This document shows, one piece after another, positions 40,930 through 53,769 of a DNA stretch of 64,000 nucleotides (position 1 is its first letter; the number at the start of each line of letters is the position of its first letter). Source of the DNA: Glossina fuscipes. Taxonomy: Eukaryota > Arthropoda > Insecta > Diptera > Glossinidae. A model generated the notes under the pieces. The model was given only the letters and a program-made list of their open reading frames with translations. It had not been told where the DNA came from and did no database searches. The DNA lies in contig NW_023998415.1 of assembly GCF_014805625.2 (NCBI RefSeq), positions 33,942,543 through 34,006,542 of the forward strand. Reading direction: 5' to 3'. The translations under genes were made by a program, and so were the position numbers.

Positions 40930-41590
40930 TGAGCCAAAAGCTACGGTGCATCATTTTTGATTGTTTCATAACAGCCTATAAGATATCTTTTAGTTAAGAA
41001 ATTGGCAAAAAAAAAACATTTTATAAAGTTACCAACAATGCCGTGATTGTAATGTAGATTTCCAGACCATTGGCAAGGCGCGGAATTATGATGTCTTACG
41101 CTAAACACAAACCTAGCAGTCATACTCACCAACAGCTTAATTCTATGAGCATTACCAGCCATCGTGTACAGATATACTTCCATACAATACGATATCTGTG
41201 ACATCATCAAGGCTGCGGTCACTTTATACCTTACATGATAGGGCAAATACATATTGAGGCAAAACTCTCGAACAGATGTCGTCAATGTATGGCGAATAAT
41301 CAAATTTACTATCAATAATAACACTAAACACCTTTCATTTGCCTACAAACTCCAATTCACTTCCTCCCAATTGAATCCCCATATTCCATATCTCCATGTT
41401 CCATAGTTCCATTCCAGATCTTATGATTTTTAATTTCGAGATATTCAACAATATAGAGTTGGATTTCTTCGAACGTTCCACCTCGTCTCAAGTGTCATGG
41501 GTAACCATTGGTAATGCGTCTCTTGACTTGAGTACGATGAAACAGCGACTAAATATCATCTGCAGAAGCGAGAATAGAGCCTTGAGTTGA
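40930..41590 (-). mobile_element. Fragment of a non-LTR retrotransposon reverse transcriptase
   Basis: The minus strand encodes Tyr-Leu-Pro-Tyr-His-Val-Arg-Tyr-Lys-Val, then Ala-Leu-Met-Met-Ser-Gln-Ile-Ser-Tyr-Cys-Met-Glu-Val-Tyr, then Ala-Arg-Phe-Val-Phe-Ser-Val-Arg (about 41010-41260). This resembles the region after the polymerase core in insect non-LTR elements. Just upstream, in another frame, Gly-Ile-Gln-Leu-Gly-Gly...Leu-Glu-Phe-Val extends the similarity (about 41340-41390). There are frameshifts and stops, and no endonuclease, catalytic YADD box or poly-A tail was identified. It is a dead fragment, probably 5'-truncated. Confidence 0.7.
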
Positions 41591-44021
41591 ATTATTTTTA
41601 AAAAACATATGTATATATATAAGTTTATGTATACATGTATATATATATATATATGCATATGTATATATGTATATGTACATGTACATACGTATATGTATAT
41701 AGGTATATTGCTAGATAGTACCAAGCTTCACGACATTTCAATCTTTAGCTTACAGGTGACCGTTGCTCTGGCACTATTTTTGGAACTATGGAACAATGGA
41801 AATATCTGAAATTCGTTTGTTGATTAAGAGAACAGCATTGCTTTTTGATGAGCAAAAATATCGCTCACAATTGCCATTACCTTGAAAGATGTTGTGGAGA
41901 CACTTGTCAGTTGAAAAAATCAATTTGCAGGTAGTTTGGTGATACTGAATGCTTTCGTTGCCCAAATTCGGAAACTATTCAACAAAATCTATGAAAAGTA
42001 GATAAAATCGTTTTGAAAGACGAAAGGGTGAAGTTGCGTGGGATAGCGGACGCTTTACTGGCATCAGCATGTATTTACTATTTTACATAAACCATTGTCT
42101 ATGAGAAAGCTGTGTTCGAAGTGAAAATTTCGAGTTTACGGATACAGGGTATCCTTTAATAAAAAACCTTATTGGTGGTTGAAATGTTATTAAAAAATTA
42201 ATCGATGCATTTAATGCATCTAAAATATGGAAATATGGAATGTTTTTGAAATTTTCTGCTTATATTTGAAGACCATTGTGTCACGCTGTACATTATATAA
42301 AAATAAAGAAAATTCTGAATTTTGCATTTTTTTTTTTTTGCTATCATGCTGGTTTTCCTGGTTTTTCTCTTCTCCCATATTCATATTTTAAGGAGACATG
42401 CATTTCTATATACATACATCATTTAACAATACTTTAATAACTTTGGAAACTATTCTTACGGATTTGCAATATGAGAAAAAAATTATATATAAGGATAATG
42501 TATATAATAATTGAGCTAACCAACCATTTTACCAACACTTGATTGCTTCGTCTCTTAGTTGAATAGAGACTCAACTTCATTATAATCATTATTTACTATT
42601 GTGTATTACCTTTTCATAAAAGTTTTATGTAAGAATGAGTAAGAAACTTGTGTTTCCCTTAAGGCGAATATTTAATACCCATCACTTTAAATCGGAGAAA
42701 AAAGTTTCTAAAAAGATTTTCATAAAAATGGGCATGTAAGTTCACCAGAATTTTGTTCACTTTTAACTTCTAGATGATCCTGAGATACATCTGTATCGAC
42801 TTTTACAGCACAAGTTATTGTTTACTGTAAGCACTTTTATAGCGTATCACGTACCGTTTTCTATGAAACTCTATGGGCGAAATGGTAGCATACTACATAG
42901 GTTTTTTGACTACGATGGACGATTGCTGGCTACCCAGGTGAACTTGGTTGATGGCCATCAAAACCATCAAACTATTGCAATTTTTTAGAAAATATCGGTT
43001 TTTATTGGGTTTAAGTATGCTCTGAGCCCTTCACGATGTATGGAAAAAATTCATTACTTGATGAAAAACAAAACTTTTCCTTCAAATTACGGATTTTTAA
43101 CCAAGTGTAACCATGGACAGTGCTCATCTAAAATGTATACCTGCTGTGAGATTGCAGTCTGTCCATTTATCTTTTGATTTCGAAATTGTCCAACACACAT
43201 TAATAGATAGATAGATGTTCAGAAAGGTTTTTTAAAACATTTCCGAGCAGTAATGCATTAGGGTAACTTGTATATAGAGCTTAGAGGACTATTTTTCCCC
43301 ATTTTAACGATCATGTGCTGTGAACATAGTGTGTGGGTGCGTGTGTGTATATCACAAAAGCGCAAAAGAGGCATTGAGAGCATCAGAAAGAAAATTTGGA
43401 CAAGGCATTGCATTTTTAATCCTGGGATTGCAAGTCAATAGGGAAAAATAATGAAAAGATTACTAGGCTTGCAAAACTGTTTACAATACATGTCCGAACT
43501 TGAAACACGTTCTTCTCGAAACATGATTTTTGAAAACGGCATGCAGCATAATGCCAAAAATTTTCATCCTTTCATGCGAACTTTTTACAATATCCCTAAA
43601 CAAGATTCTTTAGTGAATCACGTAGGATTTTTACGTTATGTAAGTTAATTTAAGCATTTTTTTATTAACAAAACATTGCCTCTTTTTTGATCGAAAATTG
43701 AATTTTTTCATTCGAACGCTCGCCTCTCAAAGAACATCCAATATTTACAAAAAAAAATTTCACATGGTACGCTAGCCATAGGCATTTAGATTAAGTGATT
43801 TTTTTTTTTTCATTTTTTTTTTTTTTTTAATCAAATTTGCATCAGTTCCATTAAACATGCTTGGTCGGAATGCCTGCGATGTTTTTTCTTTTTTCTAATA
43901 CTTAAATATGCAAAAAAATTATCAAAGAAGAATGATTTTTTTTAAAGGCTGTTAGTGTAGTTGTCCCACTTGAAGAACGAAAACACATTCTCACATTTAT
44001 ATGTAGAATGTTACATTTATC

Positions 44022-44055
<34 letters not shown>

Positions 44056-45149
44056 GTATATATGTATATGCTATGTATACGCTTTATCAACATGGCTTTA
44101 GATATAAAGATCTGTTTTTGGATTAGAATTGCGATAAAATACTAATTTGAATCTTAAAAATTCCTCGAAACGCTTGCGTCCGCAAATGGCAAGAGGCTAT
44201 ACGCGTACATATAAATAAAGCGTCATTCGCATGACGCGTGAATCTTAGCTGCAATGAAATATCGCAAGGTAGCTAGCTATTGATTGATATATAAAATTCG
44301 CAACCATTCAAATATAATCATATCCCACACTACTTTTGGTATAGCATAAATTGAATTGGTTTGGACGCTTGTGACTCCGGCATACAAAACACGAAACAAT
44401 TACGCTAGACACACTTTTTTATTACGCCGTTCGATTAGAAATCTTTTGTTTAAATCACTTTAAGCTTCGCTCTTCGTTTGTCTCTACGTCTGTCTCTCCA
44501 TCCGTTTGAATCTGTTCATATGCGTTTCGTTCATCTTCACAAATATTTCGAAGAAATTTAATACACTGAGATGTATTGGCCCAACGAATAAATACGACAA
44601 AAAATTGATTGGATAGGGCGGACCATTTTAACGACTTATTATTCCCTTATAAAGCTTAACTATGAAAAAAAAAAAACGTCTCATATGGAAATAATTTGTC
44701 ATTTTTTATCGACAAAAGCCATTGAGCAGTATTGTTACTGCATATTGCATATTACAATGATATGAAAAAAGGTTAATCGCATTGGTAAATTTTTTTGATC
44801 CCCCTTTCCATGTAATCCTTCTTAGGAACATTAACTCTATGTTCAGTCACAAATATATCTCATAATTAATATTCGATTTTGAAAGTCGATTTAATTATCA
44901 TAATAATTAAAATGAAAATTTAAGATTAGCATTTCGAATCACATAAGTTTATGTTTTGGGCCCGTTTCCGTAAAACAACTCGCATACGGTACAAGGGGTA
45001 ATATTTGATAAATTCTCATGAAGAGGAATGAAGGCTTGCATAAGATGAAGTATCATATGGTATTTAATAGTTGGCCTAGTCCGACTGTAATGTTTTTATT
45101 TGTTTTTCTTTTGTCAAAGTTGTCGGCATCGTTATCCTTGTTGCCATTA

Positions 45150-45153
45150 TCAG

Positions 45154-45190
<37 letters not shown>

Positions 45191-45203
45191 GTCATCATCA
45201 TCA
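45150..45203. repeat. (CAT)n trinucleotide repeat
   Basis: About 17 CAT units with one CGT interruption. Frames through it read polySer, polyAsp or polyMet. No splice sites or conserved flanks suggest coding use. Confidence 0.9.
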
Positions 45204-45526
45204 TTATTTTCATTGTCATTATTAATATTGGTTTTGCGTGTTTGCATAAGTAATGAATTTTAAGCAAATACTTTTTCTCTGGCCATGTTCTATTTTAAGA
45301 TCACTCTAAATGATTTCTATATAAATACTTAGCCTTTATATTTTGTAAAACCGTTGATTCGTTATGAAAAGAAAATATATGAAGAAGTAAATTATCGAGT
45401 TGCAGGTAGAATTTCTATTGAATAGAACATTGATTTATTTTATCCAAAATATTCTGCCTTTTATTCCGATTATTTTGCGTTAAATGCGTTTTTCTTCAAG
45501 CGTAAGGTGTGCGTTTAATGAAATAA

Positions 45527-45529
<3 letters not shown>

Positions 45530-45561
<32 letters not shown>
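45530..45561. repeat. (TA)n microsatellite
   Basis: About 16 TA units, with a run of 26 T shortly after at 45666-45692. Confidence 0.95.
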
Positions 45562-45565
<4 letters not shown>

Positions 45566-45664
45566 CAGAATATTTGATAGAAAAAAGACGAGGCAAAAAA
45601 TAAAAGAAAAACTGAATTATTTTACCAACACCTGTGCTCTTTAGAATATTTTTATTAGAATTTG

Positions 45665-45695
<31 letters not shown>

Positions 45696-46199
45696 TTTAG
45701 ATTTTACATTATACACCTACACAACATAAAACAACAATGAATTTTCAATGCACGGTATTATAGCAGAATTATTTTATAATACTTTCAAAATGCTTTTAAT
45801 ATAAAGCAAATAAAAACATACTCGGAATCGGATAAGGCCGACTATTAAGTATCTACACGTAATACTCGAATACAATTGTTTTGCTTATTTGCATAATAAA
45901 ATTATACCTTGTTCTCATTTAAGCCAAGGCATACCTTTCATGCTGGACCTGGGGTAAAGTTCAAAATCTAACCTTAACCTTACCATGATCATGAAAACCT
46001 TCACATTGTAAAAATAGAGAAATAGAAGATCTTTTCGCCATGCAAAAGTTTAATGTTCATGGCAAAGATTATAGAAGACATGGCTTAAAACATTTGCCTA
46101 TCTAATCATTCAAAATGGGCCGTTCTTCAGTCGAAACTTTGTCAATTGTCAAAAATTATTATCTTTCGCCTGAATAAAATAAAAAAAATAAATAAATAA

Positions 46200-46366
46200 A
46201 TAAAAAACGCATGGACAGCTGGATAAACAAGATGAACAGGCAGATGATGGCAAAGTTGAATCGATTCTGAATCGATCGATATAATGAAAGGTTTTTCCCT
46301 GGGTGTAACATAAACGGGCAAAAAGTTAATACATCCTGTGTCAAAAGTGTTGTACGGTATAAAAAT
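46200..46366 (-). repeat. Dispersed repeat family 1, partial copy
   Basis: Shows CATGGACAGCTGGATAAACA, CTGAATCGATCGATATAATG and GTTGTACGGTATAAAAATT in the family order. Confidence 0.55.
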
Positions 46367-47427
46367 TCAAATCAAGTTTCTTTTAAGATGTTTTTCATAT
46401 AGCGAAAAAATATGAAAGAAATAATAAACTTTGAAATATTTTTTCTTTATAGATATCTCGAACGAACTCAATGCATACCTAAAGTCATTTAATGAAGGAT
46501 ATAATTATTTTCTATAAAAGCGAAAGATATTTATCCGGATATTTAGGTATCCATCAATTGCTTGCTGAAGAGAAGAAAGTAAAGACGTTCGCAACTGTTT
46601 GCAACACAAAGAAAGGCGCTCGCATGCCTTATTCAAGTTGAGCACGGTAACCGACATAGCCATGCCTTTGTGTTGATTAAATCCCTAAATTTCATTTAAA
46701 AATTTACCCTTATCGATGGCCTTAAATTAAGCTCAAAATTAAGTAGAAATAATAAATCGTTTCTTCAAGTATTGCCAGGTCGTAATTTGTTTTCCTTTTT
46801 TCAATTATTAATGCAAATTTTGATAGTAATAACTAAACCTAGAACATTATAGAGAGATAACATAAAGTGTGCATATATTTTTGCAAAATGTAGTGCTTAA
46901 GATCGAGTTCATTTTGTTCGTGCATATTTAGACGCGATTGACTACCATATACTATTGAAAATGTCGCAAACCTTGGCCCGTTATACAATATGCTTCTAAC
47001 TTGTAGCCTGACTCTAGACTGAGTTTCAAAGCATAGCATCCCATAAAATGTATATATTCTTAACCAGTCTTATTAGGGCAGTCGATTAAGTCATGTTCGT
47101 TTGTTTGTCGTTCCCGCGTCTATGAAAATTGCAGCTACGTCCTTTGTTGTCCGAAAAGACAAATTTATGTTTAAAGTTTTCTTCTCATTCTTGTCAGATT
47201 CAATGCCAAAATCTATCCAAAATGCTATGTAAATGAAAAGATACATTCTATAGATCATTGTCATTGAATTTGTATTGCAGCGTGCATTAAAATATCTTTT
47301 ATCTTTATTCCATTCGAAGACGAACAACTTTTGATTAGAATTAGTGGATTACAAGTGCATTTCATTATGAATAACTAGACACATGTAATGACTTGCCTTA
47401 GAAAGAAAAGAAGGAAGAAAGAAAGAA

Positions 47428-47432
<5 letters not shown>

Positions 47433-47502
<70 letters not shown>

Positions 47503-47512
47503 NNNNNNNNNN

Positions 47513-47563
<51 letters not shown>
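47433..47563. repeat. (GA)n microsatellite spanning a gap
   Basis: GA units continue on both sides of a 10-N gap, so the true repeat length is unknown. Confidence 0.95.
47503..47512. other. Assembly gap, 10 N
   Basis: Ten unknown bases inside a long GA array, most likely a collapsed microsatellite. Confidence 1.
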
Positions 47564-47566
<3 letters not shown>

Positions 47567-48269
47567 ATTTGTCTCCTAAATCGGATAAAGCTAAACATAT
47601 ATTGTGTTATTAAGAATTTATGTCGTATGAATTCGTGAATTGGAAATCGTATATATGTATATATATATAGTCACAATGGATTATAATTAATAAAGTAAAT
47701 GCGTTCTGTAAATTCAGTTTTAGCTTACAGCTAAAGAAGAGGTGAATGCGATTAGTGCAAGACAATTTTTGTGTTAACATGAACCCCGAGTACATTTTTG
47801 ATTGAATAAAACAATAGTGAACGCGTCAATAATATAATAAGAAATATTAGTGAAAGATTAACCCCTAAAGCAGCCTTGTTGTCAACTTGTTATACTATAA
47901 GGAAGAATTTCACAATTTTTCACAGAATTTCACAATCATCAGAAGGAGCTTTGTACATACAAAAAGGTTAACACTGGTGGTCCCTATAATATCGGCATAT
48001 TTACAAAAAATTATTACAGTATTTACGTAAATATTAGGCAGCAATCTTGATATATATTAAACGAGTGTACAGAGCATAGGCTACTGTTAATGTGAAAACT
48101 TTCTACATAGATTATGTGCACAAATATATATTATGTGCATATATATATATATATATATATACATATAAATTTTATGTTTTATATTTTGATTTACAGGATG
48201 TTATAAATATCTTGCGGCTATTTTTAATTAAAGACTTTCATTTTATTTTAAGATAGATTTTTGAATTTT

Positions 48270-49275
48270 ATAACATTCATCACCCAAAGATGAAGTTATA
48301 CTAAATTTGTCATTTCGAGGGTAACGGTAAAAGAGACGCAAATTGTACAGATACTGATTCCTGATAAGTGCAACCTTCTTATATTAGTAGTCATGTTGTT
48401 TCGTACTAGAGATGCTCAGTCTAACGTGAATGTGTGAAGTTTGTGATTGAAAGCAACGTTGGGAAAGCTGATGAGTTAATTAGGCACTTAAAGTTCTCGA
48501 AAGTTCTTAGCAGTGGTAGATATCCAAGAGCCAGGCCAACGTGAATATGACTTTCTAATTGAATGTGAGGGGAGGAGAGCTGACGACTTATTTAGGCAGC
48601 TAGTTATCTACTTCAAGTTGACGTAGTTAATTACCCTTGATCAGCATTAAATTCTGAATCGATTTAAGTATGTCCGTCTGTCCATCCGGATGTCTGCCGG
48701 TTGTAAGTATTCTCCTGACCGCAAAAATGCACCTATCGCCTTCAAATTTGACAATAATTTAGAAAGTTCTTCCTCGCAGATTGGTATTGTAAATCACTTA
48801 CATCGCTTGAACACATACACATAAACTGAGAGCATCTCTGTTTTTAGGAAGGGATAAAAAATTACGATTTTTCCTATTACTCATAAATAGCAAGAGATAA
48901 ACCTACAAAAATTGAGACTTGTACTCTATGGGTGAGGCTGAAGTATCTGCATAACAATGATAAAAATTGACAACGCCTAACCATATCATTTTGTTTGAGA
49001 AGCAAGCTTCAAGTGTATATACATTCTTAGTCAGTTTCAAATTCAGAATACACCTAAATGTGTCCGTCGGTTCGCCTGTCCACCTGTCCACCCAAATAAC
49101 CCACAAATTTGCAAGAGAATTTGTAAGTAACGAAAATCGGTCAAAAAATACGCCCAAACGTCTATGCAACAAACGCCAAAAACACTGAGAACACCTTGGC
49201 TTTCCGTTTTTAATCTTTTCCATGGATAACGGTGATGGCTATAAAAGAATCGGTCACGATCAAATATAATATTCT
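48270..49275 (-). repeat. Dispersed repeat family 2, copy b, inverted relative to copy a
   Basis: Reading the minus strand recovers copy a from about 36686, including the start (GATCGTGACCGATTCTTTTA) and the internal tracts. The segment 48300-48650 has no clear counterpart in copy a and may be an insertion. The pair can in principle fold back over about 11 kb. Confidence 0.75.
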
Positions 49276-50569
49276 TACTTGTTTTTTTTTTTTTTTTTTT
49301 TTTCGAAATATTATTTAAACATGTTGGAGTCATTTAAAAAAAAAAAAAAAAAAAAATGCATTTAATAAGAACATATATATGTATATATTCATATATATTG
49401 ATATATTATAGAATAAAAATATATACGAAAGAGAGATGACAAGGTAGCGTTTGTTTATATTATTGCATGCATTGTCCATGCCCTTGTATGTTGTATTATA
49501 ACACGCAAATACATGTTTTATACGTACGCTTATGTAATTTATAAAGTTTTCGATATTAAATAAATATGTGGGCGGCTCTACGCTAAAAACAGAGAATAGC
49601 AACTGTACGGCGCACTGATTGCGCCAGTGTTAAACACATATACAACAAACAAGCAACTTAATGTTATTGGATCATAATTTATGCATATTTCGTTAGGATT
49701 TTCATTTTGTAAAATTTATTGGCAAAAGTTTATACGATTGTTTAATGCTAAACTGATTTTTAGGTATTTCGTTTACATGCAAAAAGCGATTGAATAAAAT
49801 AGAATGTAACGTAAACTTATGAAGTAATATTAACTGAATATTATATGTAGGCGGACTTTGCAGATCCTTACTTGTTCATTGTATACAAATAGTTGAAATT
49901 AATTTATATCTAAGCGATATTGTAACGACAAACTGTTTTAAAACAAAAAGTGTACACGAAGCCCATCCATTTTTCCATCCATCCAAATTTATACGATTTT
50001 GCAAAAACTTTTGTCTATTATGCAGTTTTATTAGACTTAACTAAATGCTTGCAATTGATTGTCATTTAAGATTTTGATTTAAATTTTGTCATTTCATAAC
50101 GTACTTGTAAAAAACTGTTCCGTATTCCGTAGAGTAGATTGAATTTGTTCGTTCACTTTCAAAGCAGCTCAGTTAAACAAAAATCATTCAAACAATCTAT
50201 GACGTTAACTTGACCTTTGAGATGCAATGAAATGGATATTTAATTAATTCTTTTTAAACAATAATAGAAAACAAGTGAATGAAAAATAAATCTAGAAGGA
50301 AAGATTAGGTTTTAATTATTATTATTCAGTATTCAGTCTTCCTAACTGAATCTTATCTACTACTAATAAATATTTAAAGTGTTCAAGCCATCTAGTGTAG
50401 ATGACTGCGTTGTCGTATTCGAAAACATAATTCCAAAAGGCATAAATTTTTATGTATTAACCTCGAAATAACAACACATGTTCATTTATTTGATTTCTAC
50501 TCTTACTTCCCTCCCTATGTACATATAACGAGAACGTAAGAGATTATAATTCAACGTATGTAGTTTGTT

Positions 50570-51190
50570 TAAAAAACAGATGACTTTTAAAAATTTTATG
50601 GTACACATGTTTCCAACACATGCTAGAAGCTCTTCAGAGAAGGCCGAGAAGATGGTAATGACGATGCCCGGCTCTAGACGCCTCAACACGTCGACAATCG
50701 ATGAACATGTTAAAGCAGTGAAGAATTATTGTTATGACAAATCGTCGAATCACTGTTAGAGAAGTCCTCGAAATTGTCGGCCTATTAGGTGCCTTATGTC
50801 ATGCAATTTTTTCGGATATTTTGGGTATGAGTTCTATGGCACGATAAGCCACGAGCCACGAGCCACCACGAGCTCACACGTCATTGCTTGTTGGCATTTT
50901 TTTGGCCGTAATTATACCTCATCGTATTCATCGGCAACGTATTTATCAGACTTGGCCCCATTGGAGTTTTTCTATTCCTAAAAATGAAAATTACCCATGA
51001 AATGCTGAACTTTTGCAACGATTAAGGAGACAAAGCCCGTATCGCTGATAAAGCTTAAGGTCATAACAAAAAGCGCATATCAGAAGTGCTTCGAGGCTTG
51101 GAAAAAGCGCTCGTGCAAGGGGGATTACTTTGAACGAGACAAAATTTATTTTGATGAAAAAGTCAACTTTTTTTTTTTAACGTTACAATT
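50570..51190 (+). mobile_element. Mariner-family transposon remnant with large internal deletion
   Basis: Plus-strand frames resemble a mariner transposase of a different lineage from the 33-kb copy. The block Pro-Gly-Ser-Arg-Arg-Leu-Asn-Thr-Ser-Thr-Ile-Asp-Glu-His-Val at about 50668-50712 matches the usual DNA-binding linker. Next come fragments like Glu-Ile-Val-Gly, then a jump straight to His-Thr-Ser-Leu-Leu-Val and Asp-Leu-Ala-Pro-Leu-Glu-Phe-Phe (about 50870-50975), which correspond to the far catalytic region. The end has Lys-Cys-Phe-Glu-Ala-Trp-Lys-Lys-Arg and Gly-Asp-Tyr-Phe-Glu (to about 51135). The catalytic centre is deleted and frames shift repeatedly. Ends were not resolved. Confidence 0.75.
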
Positions 51191-53209
51191 TAGTCCTTCA
51201 ATTTGTCAGCTGCAATTCATTGACGATCTTTTTGCAAAACTTCAATTTTTTACATCATTCATCCGTTTGCTTATCATGACAACGCTATTTGGTCCTTATA
51301 GCATTCGTAGTGAGTAAGCGGAGTACGCGAGTTTTAATTGAAAAACTGAGTAAACTATGAAATTTCATAGCCTTAACTAAAACTAGAATAGGCTTCAGGC
51401 GGTAGCCCTGAAACACGCAATAGAAACATCGAGAATGCGTTGGAAATATTCGTTTGGAGGAAAGCGCCTTCGAATGCCATTTGCAATTGAGCTCATCTTT
51501 CAATTAATGGAAAAGCAAAGAAATTTGTTTTCATTTCATTCAAGTTGTGGCGACCATTTAATATTGTCGCATTGAGACGAATACGACTTTATTGATATAT
51601 AAACGCATTATGATATTATTAAATATATTGGTTGAATTGCTTTCAGACAGAATTTTGGGTTTTGGAAAAAATTATTTCAAGACACGATGACGATAAGGCC
51701 TTAAATCGTTCTAGTATTCAATAAATTATCATCAGTTTCTTGTCTGCTTGTCTATGTGTAAATAATTGGATATGGATTTTTTTCTGTTTATGTAAAAATG
51801 TATTTCTTTCCTTTTTGATGCTATGATTAATGAGCCATTCGCGAACGCCCTCATGTCTAGGTTTCAATGCCAAATAACTAACTCAGAGTATATTCGTCAG
51901 TTGCATGTATTATAAATAGTTTAAAAATATAATATGCACGCTATCGTATTTTTTTTATTTTTTTTTTGTATTCTTTCATTTTGGCATTTACTCAACAACA
52001 GGTAATGATTAGAAACAAGAGAAAGCAGACAAAACGTGTGTTCGATATGGGATCGCAAGGTTTTTTTCTTCTAGATCTGCATATATATATATATAATAGA
52101 ATAATATATATATGTATATGCATATATGTTTTTATATATATATATATTTGTATATATTTATATGCATGAATATGTACAAATATTGTTAATCTTAATTGTT
52201 TTCTTTGTTCTCTTTATTGTAAACAATTAGTCAATGTTGTTACTTATGTATGTATGTATGTATGTGTGTATGTGTGTGCGCGCGATTGTGCGCGTTTAGT
52301 TGATTAGACTACAATTTATTTAGTTTAAAAAGTTGTTCTTTATTTAAAATCAATTACTCGACCATATGTGTAACGTGTTTATCTTAATCCGTGCCAAACG
52401 CGCTACAACTATTTAGTTTGTTAACATAAAATTTTTTACACTTAATTTTATTTCGTTTCAAATACGTTTTCATTTAGGCATTTCGATGAGCAAGCATTTT
52501 AAATTTAATAAATGCTAAAAAATTGCAATGTCTCTTATAGAGTGACAAAGATGTTTTCTCTTTCTTTTTTGAACACCCGAAGCGTATGAGTAATAAAATT
52601 TATGCCTTATAGGTAATGCACATGCAAAAGTTTTAATTGTCGTTTAATTGAATAGTTTACTTTTACTATTAAGTGACAGAATTTTTTAAAATAATTTTTA
52701 CGATAATAACTGTTTTTAATAATGAAAAAAGTTTAGCTAAATGTTTGTATTTAACATAACCAAAATAAGTATTTCAATATAATTATCGTCAGAAGCTAAG
52801 CTTTATGAAATTTCGTCGTAATATAATTAATTGTTCACTAAATCACTAAAACTCGTACTTGGGCGAACAATTTGAATAAACTCCTTAATGATTCTATGGC
52901 ACTATTTTTAAATAAAATATGCAGATGGCCCCTACAAACGTTGCGTTTTGCCAGTGGAGCGATTTCACAACGATTATGAGAAAATCAAAATAGATAGAAA
53001 AAAAGATGTGCATGGCAAGTATTTGATACGTTTTTTATATAAGTAAAAGTGTGATGCTCAAACGTGACACATTGACGCACTTGGTAGTTCTACTGTTAGT
53101 ATATAACATTATAGTAATATTGAGAAGTCATATGGGATCTAACAAGTAAAAGCATTTTAATGGGCCATTGCCCACCATTATATACCCAACATCACTTCCT
53201 CTAATACCG

Positions 53210-53420
53210 GTATTAACATAATAACTTTTGAAAAGAAAGCGCTATATAGGAAGTGACCGAAAAAGTTGTCCGATTCAAGCCATTTTCAGCCGTGTTCGCC
53301 CTTGAGTCAAAACACATCGCTAGTTGTTTGATCAAAGTATTAAAATGTCTCGAAAATTGCGATCTATAGGTTGAACACAAGACTACAAGACGGACACGCG
53401 GAGAGACAAGCTTACAATGT
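53210..53420 (-). repeat. Dispersed repeat family 1, copy cut short
   Basis: Carries GAAGTGACCGAAAAAGTTGT, ATTGCGATCTATAGGTTGAA and a GACGGACACGCGGAGAGACAA tract. It then stops at about 53420, where the unrelated protein-like block begins. Confidence 0.6.
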
Positions 53421-53445
53421 GGCTCTATTTGAAATTCCTTTGGCC

Positions 53446-53694
53446 ATGGCATCAAAAGAGCAACATCTTAGACTGGCGACTGGCGGACGGTTACCATTAC
53501 CTAGTAAGGCCACAATAAATTTGGATCTTAATAATGTTAAAGTGATGGTATTTAACAATTCAAAGATGTTATATGCAACTTGGCAACAAACCGGTTGTGG
53601 TCTTAGCCTTAGAGACTTTCAACAATCTACTGTAGAATTTGTTCGAAGTTTGCCTGTGAACTTTTTATTTTTTTCTACCTCTGGCATTTTCTGA
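53446..53694 (+). other. Unrecognised protein-like ORF, 82 codons, in the giant intron
   Basis: This ATG-started plus-strand frame has balanced composition: Gly-Gly-Arg-Leu-Pro-Leu-Pro-Ser-Lys, an alternating stretch around Ile-Asn-Leu-Asp-Leu-Asn-Asn-Val-Lys-Val, then Tyr-Ala-Thr-Trp-Gln-Gln-Thr-Gly-Cys-Gly and Glu-Phe-Val-Arg-Ser-Leu-Pro. It lacks the homopolymer bias of every other short frame nearby. A dispersed repeat ends abruptly at about 53420 just upstream, and another repeat starts at about 53770, so the block is sandwiched between repeats. It could be an exon or pseudogene fragment of a real gene captured in the intron, or an exon of a nested plus-strand gene. No convincing splice sites or promoter were found. 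I do not recognise the family. Confidence 0.4.
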
Positions 53695-53769
53695 GTAAAG
53701 CGCTATGTCAGGTACATAGGTAGGATGGTGGGTGTGGTGGGAAAAATGGCAAAAGTATATCGAGTGAAA

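Noticed and set aside
45053..45263. Frames encoding polySer or polyAsp through a CAT repeat
   Set aside because: They arise from the trinucleotide repeat itself. All strands and frames are open through it, and there are no splice sites or conserved flanks.
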